Below the pieces are notes generated by a model. It searched no databases. It was not told where the DNA came from and saw only the letters and a list, made by a program, of their open reading frames with translations. 64,000 nt of DNA, from positions 558,001 to 622,000 of the forward strand of contig OZ220718.1 in the NCBI GenBank assembly GCA_965116765.1. Direction: 5' to 3'. Position numbers and translations under genes: made by a program. Of the stretch, positions 29,412 through 38,456 are shown piece after piece (position 1 is the stretch's first letter; each line of letters opens with the position of its first letter). The stretch comes from JAJEEA01 sp965116765. GTDB lineage: Bacteria > Acidobacteriota > Vicinamibacteria > Vicinamibacterales > UBA8438.

Positions 29412-29428
29412 ACCGCGGTGAGAGCTGA
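29408..29428 (+). pseudogene. Vestige of a MazF-type toxin start
   Basis: GTG overlapping the antitoxin stop reads VNRGES then TGA. MazF toxins typically begin (M/V)NRGEVWW, so the first five residues match and then the frame ends. The following 100 nt give no MazF-like peptide in any frame. The call rests on position plus five residues only. Confidence 0.3.
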
Positions 29429-29512
29429 GGTCTCCACCGGCCGCATCCGGACAAGGCCGGCCGGGTCGCGGCTGACGACCCGCTCGCGGTAGACCGGTGC
29501 TCCTGCCTCGCG

Positions 29513-29963
29513 TCAGAGCCAGCGCCTGACCCGCGCCGCGTATTCGTCATAGTCGGCCCCCAGCGTGCGGCGGAGGTACGCCTCCTCGTGGGGGATGGTG
29601 TACCAGTTGAGGGCCGCGAAGGCGGGGACGGCGGCGAGCATGACGGCAGCCGGCGTTGTCGGCGCAGCCGAGGCCGGCGATGAAGACGACGAAGGCGAGG
29701 TAGACGGGGTTGCGCGAAATCCGGTAGGGGCCCGCGGAGACGAGGCGCCGGGTCGGCTTGCGGAGGTCGAGGCTCTCGTCGTGCCGGCGGAAAACGACGA
29801 ACGCGGACACCGCCAGCGCCAGGGCGGCCGTCATGAGGACGCCACCGGCAACGAGGGGCCACGGCGCCGGCAGGGGCTCGACGCGCCACGCGCCACGGTG
29901 CACGACCGCGCCGAGCAGCGTGAAGAGCGCCGGCAGCACCGGAGGGAGGAGGATTCGGCGCAT
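29513..29963 (-). CDS. Isoprenylcysteine/phospholipid methyltransferase-family membrane protein, one frameshift
   Basis: About 150 residues with four likely membrane segments (LLPPVLPALFTLLGAVV, AGGVLMTAALALAVSAFVVF, YLAFVVFIAGLG, then MLAAVPAFAALNWY). The ICMT/PEMT signature is present: GPYRISRNPVYLAF before the break and HEEAYLRRTLGADYDEYAARV after it. These inner-membrane enzymes methylate small lipids or isoprenylcysteine-like groups with SAM. The frame breaks near 29652 with one extra base; bridging it restores a normal C-terminus ending at TGA 29513. ATG 29963 begins five bases after the VOC lipoprotein stop, so the two are one transcript. Confidence 0.72.
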
Positions 29964-29967
29964 CGGC

Positions 29968-31122
29968 TCAGTCGGCGCCCGCCTCGATCAGCTCCAGCGC
30001 CAGCCCGTCGAGGTCCTCGATGAGCACCGCGCGGGTCTCGCCGAACGGATAGGGGCCCTCCAGGATGGGCACGCCGGTCGCGTCGAGGTGCGCGAGCACC
30101 GGGTCGAGGTCGGGGTAGGTGACCGCGACGTGGTTCACCACCTGCCCGCGCGACGGCGAGAGCGGCCGGTCGAGCTCGGGGCCGCAGCGGCCGTCGCGGC
30201 ACTGGCGCGAGTACCACATCCACCCCGCGTTGGCGAGGCGCACGCTGGCGATCGGCGTTCGGAGCTGTCCCACGGGCAGGAACGAGGGGAAGCTGACGTC
30301 GCCGATCTCGACCGCGCATGGGTCGTACGGTGGGCGCGGCGACGTCTCCCCGGTCTCGGGGTCGCGGACGGGCGGCAGGGTCACGCCGAGGTGCGTGACG
30401 TACCAGTTGGCCGCGCACAGCGGCTGCTCGTGCCAGAAGTGGAGGTGGCCGTAGAACAGGTCCTCGGTCGCGGCGTTCCCGTTGAACTCGACGAGGATGC
30501 CGTCGGGGTCGACGAGGTAGCCGAAGTCCTGACCGCTCGTGCGGTCGCGGGCCGGGTCCGCGCCCTCGCGGGCGGCGCGCTCGGCCATCTCGGCCACGGT
30601 CAGGAGCTGGTCGCCGAACGGCGCCAGCCCGGAGTGCGGCACCCCCTCGGTGTCGTCCGGCCCGGTGTAGACGGGCAGGAACCGGAACCGCTCGCCCTCC
30701 GGATCGAGCGCGGTCAGCCGCTCGTAGAGGGCGAGCCCGTCGGTGCTCGGCCCCGTCGTCCAGAACGCGCTCTGGGGGACCGACTGCCGCCGCTCGGGGT
30801 CGAACGCCCCTGGAGCCGGCTCGTCGACGGTGTTGTACAGCAGATACACGCCGTCCGCCTCGAACGCCGGCAGCCCCGCCACGGTGGTCCGCCGCCCGGC
30901 CGGCCAGAACGTCTCCCACCAGTCGAGCGCCCGCTCGGGATCGACCGAGTTGACGCGGATGTGGTGGAAGGTAGGCGCCGGGAAGCCCGGCGATTGGTCC
31001 AGGACCGCGCCCTCTTCGGCGATCGGCTCGGGAGCTTCGCCCGCACACCCACCCGCGAGTGCGGCGGCGAGCGCCCACGCCGCCAGTCGGTTCCAATCAT
31101 GCCTCGTGCCGTTTCGCATCAT
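29968..31122 (-). CDS. VOC (glyoxalase/dioxygenase-fold) exported protein
   Basis: 384 residues. The N-terminus is an export signal (NRLAAWALAAALAGGC), with Cys26 a possible lipidation site, although the lipobox is weak. The rest carries two or more betaalphabetabetabeta modules of the vicinal-oxygen-chelate superfamily: PTFHHIRVNSVDPERALDWW, FGYLVDPDGILVEFN, HFWHEQPLCAANWYVTHLG and VNHVAVTYPDLDPVLAHL, which give several metal-type His/Glu positions. Substrate unknown. The start could be ATG 31131, 31122 or 31119; 31122 is a compromise, since none has a strong ribosome site. It is divergent from HicA and followed by the methyltransferase gene. Confidence 0.78.
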   Translation of the reverse strand: MMRNGTRHDWNRLAAWALAAALAGGCAGEAPEPIAEEGAVLDQSPGFPAPTFHHIRVNSVDPERALDWWETFWPAGRRTTVAGLPAFEADGVYLLYNTVDEPAPGAFDPERRQSVPQSAFWTTGPSTDGLALYERLTALDPEGERFRFLPVYTGPDDTEGVPHSGLAPFGDQLLTVAEMAERAAREGADPARDRTSGQDFGYLVDPDGILVEFNGNAATEDLFYGHLHFWHEQPLCAANWYVTHLGVTLPPVRDPETGETSPRPPYDPCAVEIGDVSFPSFLPVGQLRTPIASVRLANAGWMWYSRQCRDGRCGPELDRPLSPSRGQVVNHVAVTYPDLDPVLAHLDATGVPILEGPYPFGETRAVLIEDLDGLALELIEAGAD

Positions 31123-31309
31123 GTCGTCCATCCGCCGCCGTACGGCTTCGTATCCGATCGGTGCTCGCCAATGAAGGAACCTTACGCGGTTCCCACGGGC
31201 AAGTCCAGATTGCCGCCCGGAATCGCGCGGGGTTCCGGGTTCCTGGGCCGACCACTCCAGCGGGCCCTCTCCTCGGGAGGATGGTATCATTCCATGGTAC
31301 CGCCACCTC

Positions 31310-31564
31310 ATGAAACGCCGCCAGGCCAAGGTTCTCGCCTCGATCTTCAGCCACCCCACGAGCGGCAGCATTCGCTGGAAGGACATCGAAGCGCTGTTCA
31401 TCGAGTTGGGGGGCGAGTTGAGCGAGCGGCAGGGATCCCGCGTGGGCGTACGGCTCTTCGGCGAGCGGCGCGTGTTTCACCGGCCGCACCCGGGACCCGA
31501 GACGGACAAGGGGGCGGTGGCCAGCATTCGGGAATGGCTGAGGGCCAACGGAGTGGAGCCATGA
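31310..31564 (+). CDS. hicA: HicA-type mRNA interferase toxin
   Basis: 84 residues, small basic dsRNA-binding-like fold of the HicA family: KRRQAKVLASIF, IRWKDIEALFIELGGEL, GVRLFGERRVFHRPHPG. The His of VFHRPHP is in the place of the catalytic histidine. It would cleave mRNA unless bound by HicB. The stop overlaps the hicB start (ATGA at 31561-31564), the normal hicAB order. TATCAT at 31285-31290 may be a -10 box giving a short leader; no clear ribosome site. Confidence 0.85.
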   Translation: MKRRQAKVLASIFSHPTSGSIRWKDIEALFIELGGELSERQGSRVGVRLFGERRVFHRPHPGPETDKGAVASIREWLRANGVEP

Positions 31565-31929
31565 GAAACACCATGGAGATCGAGGGCTACCGGGCGATCA
31601 TTCAGTTCGATCCCGACATCGACATGTTCCGCGGCGAGTTCGTCGGGCTGAACGGCGGCGCAGACTTCTACGCGCGGGACATCGCGGGGCTCAGGCGCGA
31701 GGGCGCGGCGTCGCTCGAGGTGTTCCTCGACATGTGCCGGGAGGACGGCGTCGAGCCGCGGCGCCAGTTCTCGGGCAAGTTCCACGTCCGCATTCCGCCC
31801 GAGCTCCACGCCACCATCAGTGCGGCGGCCGCTGCCGACGGCAAGAGCCTCAATCGATGGGTCGTGGACGAGCTGCGCGCCAGCGTCGCCGGCTCGGTTG
31901 GGTCATCGGCTTCCCGGTCCGCGTCCTGA
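31561..31929 (+). CDS. hicB: HicB-type antitoxin
   Basis: 122 residues. The N-terminal half is the partial RNase H-like HicB fold (YRAIIQFDPDIDMFRGEFVGLNGGADFYA, then SLEVFLDMCREDG). The C-terminal half holds a ribbon-helix-helix DNA-binding segment (SGKFHVRIPPELHATISAAA, SLNRWVVDEL). It neutralises HicA and represses the operon. ATG 31561 overlaps the hicA stop. The extreme C-terminus is a low-complexity Ser/Ala tail. The pair looks complete, the only intact toxin-antitoxin module in the window. Confidence 0.87.
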   Translation: MRNTMEIEGYRAIIQFDPDIDMFRGEFVGLNGGADFYARDIAGLRREGAASLEVFLDMCREDGVEPRRQFSGKFHVRIPPELHATISAAAAADGKSLNRWVVDELRASVAGSVGSSASRSAS

Positions 31930-31945
31930 CCCGCCCGGATTGGGG

Positions 31946-33211
31946 TCAGGCGCTGGGAGTGCCGGATACAGGCAGCGACGAGAGGCCGCGCAGCACGACG
32001 CTGCTGCGGAACGGCGGGCGATCGTCGAGCAGACGCATCGACGCGAAGCGCTCGATCAGCGACTCGAGGACCACGCGGCCCTCGAGACGGGCGAGCGGCG
32101 CCCCGAGGCAGTGGTGGATGCCGCGGCCGAACGCGAGGTGGTTCTGGTCGCCGCGGCGGACGTCGAGGCGGTCGGGCGCCTCGAACCGGTCGGGGTCGCG
32201 GTTGGCGGCGCCGAGCAGCATGACGATGCTGTCGCCGCGGCGCACCGGGAAGCCGTTCACGTCGCAGTCGGCCAAGGCGCTACGCATGTCCACCTGCACC
32301 GGCGAGTCGAAGCGCAGCAGCTCCTCGACCGCGGACGGGATGAGCCCGGGGTCGTCCCGCAGCGCCGCCATCTGGTCGGGGTGGCGCAGCAACGCGAGCA
32401 TGCCGTTGCCGATGAGGTTGGTGGTGGTCTCGTTGCCGGCCACGAGGAGCAGCCGCAGCATGACGAGCACCTCGCGCTCGGTCAGGCGGTCGCCTTCCTC
32501 CTCCGCCTGCGCGAGGGCGCTGATGATGTCGTCCTGGGGGTCGGCCTTCCGCTCGCTGATGATCGGCTCGAGGTAGGCGTCGAGGGCCCGCATCGCCGAC
32601 TCGGCGGTCTCCCGCTCGGCCGGGGTCAGCGTGGGCTCGAGGATGCGGGCGCGCTGGTCCGACCAGATGCCGAACTGCTCGCGGTCCTTCGGCGGTATGC
32701 CCAGCATCTCGGCGATGACGATGACCGGCAGGGGCTTCGCCACCGCCTCCATGAGGTCGAAGGCGGACGGATCGTCGACCGCGTCGAGCAGGGTGGTCAT
32801 CAGCTCGCGGATGTGGGGCTCGAGGGCCGCGACGGCCCGCGGGGTGAACGCCTTGTTGACGAGGGCGCGCAGCCGCGTGTGGTCCGGGGGGTCGAGGAAG
32901 AGCATGCTCGGCTCTTCCACCTTCGGCAGGCTGGCCCGCCGGCCGGAGGAGGCGACGCGCTTGCGGGGATCGCTGGAGAAGTGGCGGTGGTCGCGGAGGA
33001 TGGCGTCGGCGTCGGCGAAGCGCGAGAACACCCAGGCGTCCATCAGCCGGCTGCGGTGCACGGGGTCGCGCGTGCGCAGCGCGTCGTAGGTGGGGTAGGG
33101 GTCCTGCGCCATGTCGGCCGACAGGGGGTTGTAGCTCACCCCGCTCTGCCACCGCTCGCGCAGCAGCAGGGCGCCCACCGCCACCGACCTCATCGCGTCC
33201 CGCATCGCCAT
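31946..33211 (-). CDS. Cytochrome P450 (CYP107-like bacterial class)
   Basis: 421 residues, soluble. All P450 landmarks are present: I-helix AGNETTTN, the ExxR pair in EELLR, and the heme-binding loop FGRGIHHCLGAPLARLE with Cys368 as heme ligand. Also FLDPPDHTRLRALVNKAF near the C helix. It would hydroxylate a small hydrophobic substrate using electrons from a ferredoxin or reductase, neither of which is adjacent. ATG 33211 follows a strong purine-rich site (AGGGAGGGGGAG). Divergent from an SDR gene with a 94-nt shared control region, which suggests linked metabolism. Confidence 0.93.
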   Translation of the reverse strand: MAMRDAMRSVAVGALLLRERWQSGVSYNPLSADMAQDPYPTYDALRTRDPVHRSRLMDAWVFSRFADADAILRDHRHFSSDPRKRVASSGRRASLPKVEEPSMLFLDPPDHTRLRALVNKAFTPRAVAALEPHIRELMTTLLDAVDDPSAFDLMEAVAKPLPVIVIAEMLGIPPKDREQFGIWSDQRARILEPTLTPAERETAESAMRALDAYLEPIISERKADPQDDIISALAQAEEEGDRLTEREVLVMLRLLLVAGNETTTNLIGNGMLALLRHPDQMAALRDDPGLIPSAVEELLRFDSPVQVDMRSALADCDVNGFPVRRGDSIVMLLGAANRDPDRFEAPDRLDVRRGDQNHLAFGRGIHHCLGAPLARLEGRVVLESLIERFASMRLLDDRPPFRSSVVLRGLSSLPVSGTPSA

Positions 33212-33262
33212 CGTCGACTCCCCCTCCCTCGAGTTCGCCCGCGTCAGTCCCGCGCCCGGCCA

Positions 33263-33268
33263 CTAGAA
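33263..33268 (+). promoter_or_regulatory. Candidate -10 box for SDR gene
   Basis: TAGAAT lies 37 nt before the SDR start in the P450/SDR divergent region. No good -35 element was found. Confidence 0.3.
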
Positions 33269-33305
33269 TACCGGGGCGTCTAGCGGATTCATAACTGGAG
33301 CGAAC

Positions 33306-34010
33306 ATGGACACTCGACGTTTTCTCATCACCGGCGGCAGCCAGGGCATCGGCGCCGCCCTCGTCTCGCTGGCCCGCGCCCAGGGCCACGAGGTGGTCTT
33401 CACGGGGCGCGACCAGGGCCGCATCGACCAGGTGGCGGCGGAGAGCGGGGCCGTCGGCCTGCGGGCGGACGTGGCGGTGGCCGACGACAACCGGCGCACC
33501 GTCGAGGCCGCGGTGGGGCGCATGGGCGGCATCGACGTGCTCGTCAACAACGCCGGGGTCGGCTACCTCGCCGAGGTCGGCGACATCGACATGGACCGCA
33601 TGCGGGCCCTGTTCGACATCAACGTGTTCGGGCTCGTCGACCTGACGAACCGGGTGGCGCCGCTGCTGAAGGCGCAGCAGTCGGGCTACGTCTTCAACAT
33701 CGCCTCGACGTCGGGCATGAAGGGGGCGAGGGCGGGGACGGTGTACGCCGCGAGCAAGTGGGCGGTGCGCGGCCTCAGCCAGTGCTGGCAGGCCGAGCTG
33801 CGGCCGCACGGCGTGCACGTCACCTGCGTCTGCCCGTCCGAGGTGCAGACGGACTGGATGGGGCGGACCGGGCGCAACAACCCGAACAAGCTCTACGCCG
33901 TCGACATCGCGGAGACGATCATGGCGGCGCTCGCCATGCAGTCGCGCGCCCTCTGGCCCGAGCTGGCTGGAAGGAGGATCTTCGCGAACAACCCGTGGAA
34001 GGAGGACTGA
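33306..34010 (+). CDS. Short-chain dehydrogenase/reductase (SDR)
   Basis: 234 residues. Classical SDR: nucleotide-binding TGGSQGIG near the N-terminus, LVNNAG, catalytic serine in NIASTSG and YAASK (Tyr-x-x-x-Lys). It would reduce or oxidise a carbonyl/alcohol with NAD(P). Arg residues after the second strand (TGRDQGR) hint at NADP. GGAG sits five bases before ATG 33306. Divergent from the P450 gene. Substrate unknown. Confidence 0.92.
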   Translation: MDTRRFLITGGSQGIGAALVSLARAQGHEVVFTGRDQGRIDQVAAESGAVGLRADVAVADDNRRTVEAAVGRMGGIDVLVNNAGVGYLAEVGDIDMDRMRALFDINVFGLVDLTNRVAPLLKAQQSGYVFNIASTSGMKGARAGTVYAASKWAVRGLSQCWQAELRPHGVHVTCVCPSEVQTDWMGRTGRNNPNKLYAVDIAETIMAALAMQSRALWPELAGRRIFANNPWKED

Positions 34011-34022
34011 GGCGGGCCGTCC

Positions 34023-34683
34023 TCACATCCACACCTGATCGTCGTCGAGGTCGGCGTCGGAAACGCGGACGGCGGCGACGCGCAGGGCGGCGTCTCCGGT
34101 GACGGTGACGGGTTCGGTGTACGGCGTGTAGCCGGGGCAGCGCACGTACAGCTCGTGGACGCCCTCGGACGCCTCGATGCGCGCTTGCCCCTCGGCGTCG
34201 GTCGAGGCCCGGAAGGCGCCCAAGTGGATGTCGGCGTTGGCGAGGGGGGCGTCGGTCTCCTGGTCGACCACGGTGACGGTCACCGTGGTCCCGGCCGGTT
34301 CGACGGTGCGGAAGCTGAACATGCACGCCGCAGCATCATGTCGCGGTGCCTCGGCCGCCGCCGGGTCGGGCTGCTCGGTGGCCGCGGCCGGGAAAGCCGC
34401 GGTCCAGGCATGCACCCCCGGCTCGGGCGGGGCGGTCAGCGTGACCGCCGCCGCGTACAGCGCGCGCGTGCCGGCCCTGGGCTCCGCGCCAAGAGCGTCC
34501 GTGGCCGACGTCGATGCCCGGCTTCGTCCCGGATCACGACGGGCCGGCCGGCCAACCGGCACCCCGCGGCGCACTTCACCCCCACCGTGACCGTGAACCG
34601 GGAGGCCGCGACGATGGGGGAGGGCGCCCCCCAGACGCGACGCTCGTCGGATGCGCCGGTTGCGGTGGCGCCTCGTCGGTCAC
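34023..34683 (-). CDS. Carboxypeptidase-regulatory/PEGA-like beta-sandwich protein, broken by two frameshifts
   Basis: Three pieces in three frames appear to be one gene starting at GTG 34683: VTDEAPPQPAHP; then SRFTVTVGVKCAAGCRLAG and RPVVIRDEAG; then TRALYAAAVTLTAPPEPGVHAW and TTVTVTVVDQETDAPLANADIHLG, with FRASTDAEGQARIE and GVHELYVRCPGY. The last part resembles carboxypeptidase-regulatory-like or PEGA beta-sandwich domains. No signal peptide is visible. It begins 14 nt after the flavoprotein stop on the same strand, so it would be that gene's operon partner. Breaks lie near 34620-34640 and 34517. Real decay cannot be excluded. Confidence 0.5.
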
Positions 34684-34697
34684 CGTCGCGCTTCCCG

Positions 34698-36354
34698 TCA
34701 GGCGTTCCCGCCGTTCACCGCCGCGTCGCGGCCCGCGATGCGGCCGAAGACGAGGCAGCGGCCCAGGCCGTGCTGCGCGAACCCGCCCTGCGACTCGCCG
34801 GCGCAGTAGAGGCCGGGGATGACGTCGCCGTGGATGTCGACGACCTGCGCCCGCGGGTTGGTGCGCAGCCCGGTGAGCGAGTCGTGCAGGATCGGCGTCG
34901 ACCACGCGGCGTAGAACGGCGGGGTCTGGACCTTGTAGCGCGGGTTGGGCTTGCCGAAGTCGGCGTCCTCGCCGGCGTCGACGAACCGGTTGTAGCGGGC
35001 CACCGTCTCCTCGAGGGCGGCCGCCGGCATGGGCTTCGCCTGGAACGGGTTGGCGATGGCCGCGGCGAGCTCGGCGATGGTGTCGGCGCTGTAGAAGAAG
35101 CCGTCCGGGTCGACGTTGGGCGGCCGCGGATCCCACTCCTCGCGCTCCACCGCGTCCTGGTCGAAGATCGCCCAGATCGGCCCCCCGCCGTTCCGCTTCG
35201 ACTCGTCCCCGATGTCGGCCATGGCCGCCGCGAAGAAGTCGTAGCGGGCGTCGGTCTCGCTCCAGAAGCGCCGGCCGAGCTGGTTGACGAGGATGACGTC
35301 CTGCCAGTCGGTCACGGTCAGGCCCGACGCGCGGGCGAGGTCGAAGATGCGGGCGTCGGGCTGCCAGATGAGGCTCGAGTAACCCCACTGGCACCCGATG
35401 TGGCGCGTCTTCGAGATCGCGATGCCCTCTTCGACGGTCTGGTTGGCGGTGCCCCACAACGAGGCACCCACCGCCATCGCCGCGAGCTCGCCGTCGCCGC
35501 TCTGCCGCGACCACGGCTCGCCGGCCACCTGGTACTCCTCGGTCAGCCGCGGGTCGAAGGTGCGCCGCAGGTTGACGTTGCTGGTGCTGCCGCCGGTGGC
35601 GACGAGCAGCCCCTTCCTGGCCCGGATGTTGACGGTGCGGCCGTCGTGGACGGCGGTGAGGCCGAGCACCCGCCCCGTCGAGGGGCCCTCCCGGACGATG
35701 CTCGTCATCTTGTGCCGCAGCAGCACCTCGGCCCCCTTGGCCCGCGCGCTGCTTCTCGAGGGCGCGGACGAGGCCCGAGCCGACGCGGGTCTCGTGGTGC
35801 GTCACCCGCTCGCTGGCGACGGGCCACTGCACGGTGCGCTGCTGCCGGCGCACCTGCGACGCCCCGGTGGGACCCACGAGGTGGTCCTGGAACTGGACGC
35901 CGTTCTCGATGAGAAACTCGAAGGTCGCCGCGTTCTCGTCCGCGAACGCCCGCACGAGGTCGCGGTCGCTGTAGCGGCTCTGCATGTGGTCGTGGCGCAC
36001 CCAGTCGCGGTACACCTGCTCGGCCGAGTCCTCGACGCCGTGCTTCCGCTGGTTGCTGGTGCCGCCGCCGAGGTGGACGTTGCCGCCCGAGCACATGCCG
36101 TGGCCGCCGATGTCGACGTTCTCCTCGACCAGGATCACCGACGCGCCGTGGTCGAGGGCCGACACCGCCGCCGCGAGCCCCGCGGTGCCGGCGCCGATGG
36201 TGACGAAGTCGGCCGAGACGTCCCAGAAGTTCTGGGCCTCGGCCTCCCGGGCGCCGACCCCGGCCAGCGCGGTCGCGCCGACCCCGGCGGTGGCGCCGCG
36301 CCTGATGAAGGCCCGCCGACTGACGCCTGCTTCCTTGCGTGTCGATCTGCCCAT
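34698..36354 (-). CDS. Tat-exported FAD-dependent oxidoreductase (FrdA/KstD-like), one frameshift
   Basis: About 550 residues. The N-terminus has a twin-arginine signal (SRRAFIRRGATAGVGATAL). The FAD-binding_2 fold starts with DFVTIGAGTAGLAAA and VILVEENVDIGGHGMCSGGN and ends with GLYCAGESQGGFAQHGLGRCLVFGRIAG. Family members include fumarate reductase flavoproteins and 3-ketosteroid dehydrogenases; the substrate here is unknown. The frame breaks near 35748-35752 (after VRALEK) by one base, then continues KGAEVLLRHKM. ATG 36354 follows GGGAGG. Divergent from an SDR at 36503 and near another SDR and a P450, which together suggest oxidation of a lipid or terpenoid-like compound (inference). Confidence 0.82.
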
Positions 36355-36502
36355 CGGTATCCTCCCTCGGTCCCGTCCGGCCACTCTACCGGGACGGCGG
36401 GGCCGGCGCAAGCGGCGGTTGGCCCCGGGTTTGCACGGACTCTTGCGAAGCCGCGCCGGCCGTCGCCGGAGTCGAGCCGCGGCTGGCTGGAGGAGACCTG
36501 CC

Positions 36503-37273
36503 ATGGGAGAGGTGGCCATCGTCACCGGGGCGTCGAGCGGCATCGGCCGGGCCCTCGCCGTCGAGCTCGCCCGCGACGGGTACCGGGTCGGGCTGATCGC
36601 CCGGCGCGCGGACCGGCTGGAGGCACTGGCTGCGCAGATCCGCGACGAGGGAGGTCGCGCGGAATGCGTACCCGCGGGGGTCACCGGGCGCGACGAGATC
36701 CGGGGCGCGATAGCCGGCCTCACGGAGCGGCTGGGTCCCGTCGACCTCCTCGTCGCCAACGCCGGCATCGCGCTGGGGACCGACGCCCTGGTCCCCGCCG
36801 CCGACGCCCTGGAGGCCGAGTTTCGGGTGAACGTCTTCGGCGTCTTCTACGCCATCGAGGCGGTGGTGCCGTCGATGCGCGAGCGCGGCGGCGGCCACGT
36901 GGTGGTGATCTCCAGCCTCGCCGCCCACCGCGGCCTGCCCGGCGCGGCCGGCTACTGCGCCTCGAAGGCCGCCCTCACCCGCCTCGTCGAGGGCCTGCGG
37001 CCCGACTGGGCCCGGGCCGGCATCCACGCCACCACCGTGCACCCCGGCTACGTGCGCTCGGAGATGACCGACCGCAACCGCTTCCGCATGCCCCTGCTGA
37101 TGGACACCGACCGCGCGGCCCGCCTCATCGCCCGCGCCATCCGCCGGAGGCGCAAGGTCTACGAGTTCCCCTGGCGCATGTCCCTGCTCGTTCGCCATCT
37201 CGTGCGGCACCTGCCGGACCGCGTGCTCGCGAGCCTCGTCCGCCGCGACAAGGAACGGCCCGAGGAGCTCTGA
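36503..37273 (+). CDS. Short-chain dehydrogenase/reductase (SDR)
   Basis: 256 residues. Cofactor loop TGASSGIG, ARRADR after the second strand (points to NADP), VANAG, catalytic serine in VISSLAAHRG and YCASK. The C-terminus is basic and extended (RRRRKVYEFPWRMSLLVRHLVRHLP), a common form in membrane-associated SDRs. ATG 36503 follows GGAGGAG at normal spacing. It is divergently transcribed from the Tat flavoprotein, with 148 nt between them for both promoters. Substrate unknown. Confidence 0.92.
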   Translation: MGEVAIVTGASSGIGRALAVELARDGYRVGLIARRADRLEALAAQIRDEGGRAECVPAGVTGRDEIRGAIAGLTERLGPVDLLVANAGIALGTDALVPAADALEAEFRVNVFGVFYAIEAVVPSMRERGGGHVVVISSLAAHRGLPGAAGYCASKAALTRLVEGLRPDWARAGIHATTVHPGYVRSEMTDRNRFRMPLLMDTDRAARLIARAIRRRRKVYEFPWRMSLLVRHLVRHLPDRVLASLVRRDKERPEEL

Positions 37274-37379
37274 CGGGCGGCACGGGGCCGATGCGGTTCG
37301 CGCCGGCGCGCGTCGGCCGCCTGGCCGGGGGGAGGAGAGTCTCTGACGGCGGCACGGGGTCGATGTGGTTCGCGCCGGG
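37268..37379. repeat. Two-copy imperfect direct repeat downstream of the SDR
   Basis: Copies at 37268-37306 and 37341-37379 share CTCTGACGG, GGCACGGGG, CGATG and GGTTCGCGCCGG in the same order, period about 73 nt. The first copy contains the SDR stop codon. The second may come from a short tandem duplication of the gene end. Confidence 0.6.
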
Positions 37380-37462
37380 GGATCGAAGGCTCATGGCCGC
37401 GCGTCGCGCAGTACCCCGACGGCATGGGATTCGTCGGGGCAGGCCACCGGCGGCTTCCGAGC

Positions 37463-37468
37463 TACAAT
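37463..37468 (+). promoter_or_regulatory. -10 box for Uma2 gene
   Basis: TACAAT, one mismatch from TATAAT, lies 22 nt before the ATG at 37491, with GGAGG between. A good -35 is not evident. Confidence 0.45.
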
Positions 37469-37490
37469 CGTTGTCGGCCAGGAGGCGTCC

Positions 37491-38456
37491 ATGGAGCGAT
37501 CGACCGCGTTCACGCCTGACGCATCGAGTTCATCGGTCCGGGTCTCCCGCCCGCCCTCCTCCGACCGGGCGCCGGACCTGCCCGGCTGCGAGTCCTTCCA
37601 TCTGCCGGCGAGCGCCCTCGACGCCCATGACGGCCGCTTCGAGTTCTGGGACGGCAAGACCGAGACGGCCTGGAAGGTCCGCGAGCCGACCTCCATCTGG
37701 CACGAGCAGCCGACCCGGCGCCTGACCCGACTGGCCGAGCGGGTCGCGTCGCTGCGCGGCTCTCCCATCGAGTGCTTCGGCTCGGCGGATCTGCTCCGCC
37801 TGGACGCCGCGGGCGGCAAGCGGTGGATCATGCAGGCGGACGAGATCCTCTACCTGCACCCCGGTCGGGCGCGCATCTCGGGGCCGGCGGTGGTGGTGGG
37901 CGAGGACACGCTGCCGGACGTGGTCCTCGAGGTGGACCACTCCACCGACGTGCGGCGGTGGAAGCTCGGCGTCTACCAGGAATGCGGCTTTCCGGAGATC
38001 TGGGTGGCGGTGCCGTGGGACCACTCGACACGACGGCCGGGGCTGACGATCCACGTGCGCCGGGACGAGGGGTACGCCGAGGCGGCGGAGAGCCGGGCCT
38101 TTCCGGGTTGGACCGCGGCCGCGATTCATCGGGCGCTGACGGAGGAGCCGATCTCCGCAGAGGCCTGGAGGGCGCTCGAGCGGGTGGCGCGGGCCATGGG
38201 CGGGCGCGAGGGGACGGGCCCGGAAGACGATCCGATCATGCGCTCGGTGAGCCGGCGGGCGGAGGCGAAGGGGCGCGCGGACGCCGTGCTGGCGACGTTG
38301 CGGCTCCGGGACATCGACGTGCCCGCGGATCTCGCTGAGGCGGTGCGGCGTACCCCCGATCTCGCGCTGGAAGCGGTGCTCGCCGCGGCCCTGGCGTGCA
38401 CCGGTGCCGACGACTTCCGGCGGCGCCTGCGGGGCGCGGCTGCGCCCGTGCGGTAG
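37491..38456 (+). CDS. Uma2-family PD-(D/E)XK nuclease-fold protein
   Basis: 321 residues, longer than the usual 180-200 of Uma2 proteins. The restriction-like core has LPDVVLEVDHSTD (acidic active-site residues), RRWKLGVYQECGFPEIWVAVP (lysine plus the typical Y..G..E.W strand). The C-terminal 100 residues form a helical extension that includes RRAEAKGRADAVL and a pattern ending with alanine-rich helices. Uma2 proteins are abundant in cyanobacteria and Acidobacteria; DNA cleavage is inferred, biology unproven. GGAGG lies six bases before the ATG, and a -10 box is visible upstream. Confidence 0.83.
   Translation: MERSTAFTPDASSSSVRVSRPPSSDRAPDLPGCESFHLPASALDAHDGRFEFWDGKTETAWKVREPTSIWHEQPTRRLTRLAERVASLRGSPIECFGSADLLRLDAAGGKRWIMQADEILYLHPGRARISGPAVVVGEDTLPDVVLEVDHSTDVRRWKLGVYQECGFPEIWVAVPWDHSTRRPGLTIHVRRDEGYAEAAESRAFPGWTAAAIHRALTEEPISAEAWRALERVARAMGGREGTGPEDDPIMRSVSRRAEAKGRADAVLATLRLRDIDVPADLAEAVRRTPDLALEAVLAAALACTGADDFRRRLRGAAAPVR

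Noticed and set aside
34155..35912. 585-codon plus-strand open frame
   Set aside because: Antisense to the flavoprotein gene, whose conserved motifs are clear on the other strand.
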